A stretch of 64,000 nucleotides of DNA. Origin: Rhodothermales bacterium. GTDB lineage: Bacteria > Bacteroidota > Rhodothermia > Rhodothermales > Bin80. This document shows positions 62,430-64,000 of this stretch, piece by piece (within the stretch, counting starts at the first letter, position 1; each line of letters starts with the position of its first letter). Under the pieces are notes generated by a model, which ran no database searches, was not told the origin of the DNA, and worked only from the letters and a program-made list of their open reading frames with translations. Location of the stretch: assembly GCA_028278205.1 (NCBI GenBank), contig JANQES010000132.1, positions 32,464-96,463 of the forward strand, in the 5' to 3' direction. Position numbers and translations under genes: made by a program.

Positions 62430-63227
62430 TTACTGGTTTTTCAGGAAGATCACGTTGTCTCGCTCCACCTGCGACATGCGAGACCAGACCCGTTCGGCGT
62501 TGCGCGTCTTGTTGGGGATGGCGCGATACCAGTCCAGGTTGTTAAAATGGTTCATCATCGCGCGGTTGATATGCAGCTCGTAGCCGTGGATAGCGTAGAG
62601 CTCATTTCTGATGACGTCGCGTTCATGCTGGCTCAGGCCCTGGATGTCCGAGGCCGTCAGCCGCCGTTGCGAGGCCAGGGGGAAGCTTCGTGAAGACGAC
62701 GGAACGGCAGGTGGAGAGACCGAAGGCGGAGTCCCGGAAGACTTGAAGAACCGCTTGCCTTTCACGAACGAATCCACCCAGCGCCCGGTCAGAAAATCAT
62801 AAGCCACCTCGCCGTTGTTCGACGAGGCGTGGATGAAGCGCACCCGGCCATTCCTGATCTCGGTGACAAGGCCGACGTGTCCGATGGTTAAGCCCCGGCT
62901 GGGGAAAAAGACCAGATCGCCGGGTCTCAGATCCGAGATGGACGAAATGGTCTGGCCTGGATGATCGGCTTGAAGCCACGACGTTCTGGGAATCCAAATC
63001 CCTGCTGCACTGAAGCTATTTTGCATGAGCGCCGAGCAATCAATACTCGACCGTGAACTGCCCCCCAGGCGATACCGGACGCCGAGGTAAGACTCGGCCT
63101 CTTCTATGACGGTGACAATGCGATCGTCTTCGGCGTTCTCGTGTGGGGCGATACCGAAGGCCGCAAGCAACATCACGAGAACCCCGCACGCAACCCCGTG
63201 CTTTGCTACAACTGTATGAAGTTTCAT
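62430..63227 (-). CDS. NlpC/P60 cysteine peptidase with C-terminal YARHG domain
   Basis: A 265-residue exported protein with a hydrophobic N-terminus (VACGVLVMLLAAFGIA). Residues 38-165 form an NlpC/P60 domain with Cys64 (SIDCSALMQNSF), His117 (TIGHVGLVTEI) and His133 (RFIHASS) as the likely triad, so the enzyme should be active on peptide bonds of peptidoglycan. Residues 195-265 are a YARHG domain (ERDVIRNELYAIHGYELHIN, LDWYRAIPNKTRNAERVW) like that of the lipoprotein on the other side of the T6SS locus. It converges on the immunity gene. It may remodel the wall for the secretion apparatus or be unrelated; nothing here decides this. Confidence 0.85.
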   Translation of the reverse strand: MKLHTVVAKHGVACGVLVMLLAAFGIAPHENAEDDRIVTVIEEAESYLGVRYRLGGSSRSSIDCSALMQNSFSAAGIWIPRTSWLQADHPGQTISSISDLRPGDLVFFPSRGLTIGHVGLVTEIRNGRVRFIHASSNNGEVAYDFLTGRWVDSFVKGKRFFKSSGTPPSVSPPAVPSSSRSFPLASQRRLTASDIQGLSQHERDVIRNELYAIHGYELHINRAMMNHFNNLDWYRAIPNKTRNAERVWSRMSQVERDNVIFLKNQ

Positions 63228-63536
63228 AGTCTTCTTTGTTTAGAAGTAGTTCTTAAATACATGATGGCATCTGTCTAAAAAATCACGAAGGCATCTGTTA
63301 ATTAAGATGCCAACGGACTTCCTCCTTCTGTCTGGAAAACGCCAATCCTTCAGCGAAATCTTAACAGCCTCAGAGATCAGCTACGGGGCCGCGCCGGTGA
63401 ATGTTACAAGACATCAGCGCGGAAAACAGGAGATTTTTGAGATAGCCTATCATCAAGTATTATAAACCTTTGGCGGTATCGAAATTTTACAATTCTCGAG
63501 GGCGTTGTCACGGGTCTGGCCAGGCGGCGGCGGGTG
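63228..63536. other. Intergenic region of about 310 bases
   Basis: No gene was recognised. The left part is AT-rich and should hold the promoter of the NlpC/P60 gene; it contains GGCATCTGT twice (63266-63274, 63290-63298) and AGATGCC at 63305-63311, so a small hairpin can form. Confidence 0.45.
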
Positions 63537-64000
63537 TCATTCCACCTCGCCTGCCCCCCCCGACGGATCCAGCAAAAGCTCCGGTCGATACTCGAAGTGC
63601 ATCGTGTCGTAGTGATACCATTTGCCGCCCCAGATAAAACCGTATTTCTCAAACAACACCACCAACGCCAACGGAATGCGGTTGCGGTAGCCCAGGTAAT
63701 CATTGGTAGCCTGGGTCTGATCCCACCGCCAGTAATTGGAATAATCCACGTTGATATCGATGGTCATGCCGAAGCTGTGCATACTCAACCTGTCCGTTCC
63801 GGCTATCACCCGCCAGTTGAACGTGCCCCCGGGCTTGAGCAGATACTTATGATATTCCTCCAGCGTGTCTAACTCCGCCGACAACGCCCGGAGCTTCTCG
63901 TTCACCCCGTTGACCCGCGTCACCAACAACGGCACGTTGAGGCTGCCCGGCAACCAGTACACCGTGTCGAGCTTCGACGCCACCTCCTCGCGCGTAGCCC
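63537..64000 (-). CDS. M15-family peptidase (D-Ala-D-Ala carboxypeptidase-like), C-terminal part
   Basis: The gene reads in from beyond the right edge, so the N-terminus is missing; 154 residues are visible. The zinc-peptidase signatures are present: SMHSFGMTIDINV matches SxHxxGxAxD, and YHYDTMHFEYRP carries the catalytic acidic residue and third zinc-binding histidine. M15 enzymes cut peptidoglycan stem peptides. A GTG at 63983 could be an internal start, but the frame continues openly upstream with fitting residues. With the neighbouring NlpC/P60 gene it forms a pair of wall-active enzymes next to the T6SS locus. Confidence 0.85.
   Translation of the reverse strand, partial: ATREEVASKLDTVYWLPGSLNVPLLVTRVNGVNEKLRALSAELDTLEEYHKYLLKPGGTFNWRVIAGTDRLSMHSFGMTIDINVDYSNYWRWDQTQATNDYLGYRNRIPLALVVLFEKYGFIWGGKWYHYDTMHFEYRPELLLDPSGGAGEVE

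Noticed and set aside
1..64000. tRNA, rRNA or insertion sequence genes
   Set aside because: None was recognised by eye on either strand: no cloverleaf-like segment, rRNA signature or transposase motif was seen. A dedicated tRNA/IS scan would be the decisive check.

Overview
The window looks like a chromosomal piece from a GC-rich member of the FCB superphylum, perhaps Rhodothermota or a neighbouring lineage (KSB1, Calditrichota or Balneolota were not excluded). The reasons are a TonB-dependent receptor with an N-terminal carboxypeptidase-regulatory domain, a PorV-like outer membrane protein, secreted proteins rich in calcium-binding repeats, a type IX-style C-terminal tail with the motif QNYPNPFNP, and Tat-exported oxidoreductases. 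The placement is inferred from gene content only.

Left part (1-14.1 kb): a truncated photolyase gene, a CarH/LitR-like B12-binding regulator and a divergent ECF sigma factor form a probable light-response locus. It is followed by an almost complete haem pathway on the plus strand: hemA, hemC, hemD, hemB, a HemQ-type chlorite-dismutase-family gene, hemE, hemH, hemY/hemG and hemL, then a patatin-like lipase. HemQ suggests the coproporphyrin-dependent route.

Middle part (14.2-41 kb): an N-acetylneuraminate-lyase-like aldolase and a methylmalonate-semialdehyde dehydrogenase; then a long minus-strand series running from a LacI-type repressor through an FG-GAP/type IX cargo protein, two very large secreted proteins, a TonB receptor and a PorV-like protein to a parvulin lipoprotein; then carbohydrate-related genes (glycosyltransferase, TIM-barrel hydrolase-like protein, aldo/keto reductase, YdjC-type deacetylase, Gfo/Idh dehydrogenase) with two LacI-type operator palindromes. 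Nearly every intergenic gap from 4 to 40 kb carries an odd inverted repeat built from short degenerate words, with the word differing between gaps. Several run into the ends of the neighbouring genes or into signal-peptide coding regions.

Right part (41-64 kb): a type VI secretion locus in which those word repeats are absent. It holds tssH/clpV (broken by a one-base frameshift), a thrombospondin-3/YARHG lipoprotein, tssK, tssL, an unusually short tssM, tssB, tssC, hcp, tssE, tssF, tssG, vgrG, a DUF2169 adaptor gene and a three-part effector (lysozyme-like, PAAR-like/DUF4150, PD-(D/E)xK-like nuclease) with downstream immunity-type genes. No tssJ or tssA was seen. A second YARHG protein, fused to NlpC/P60, and a truncated M15 peptidase close the window. 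The combination of short TssM, no TssJ and YARHG proteins on both sides is the best candidate for something not yet described.
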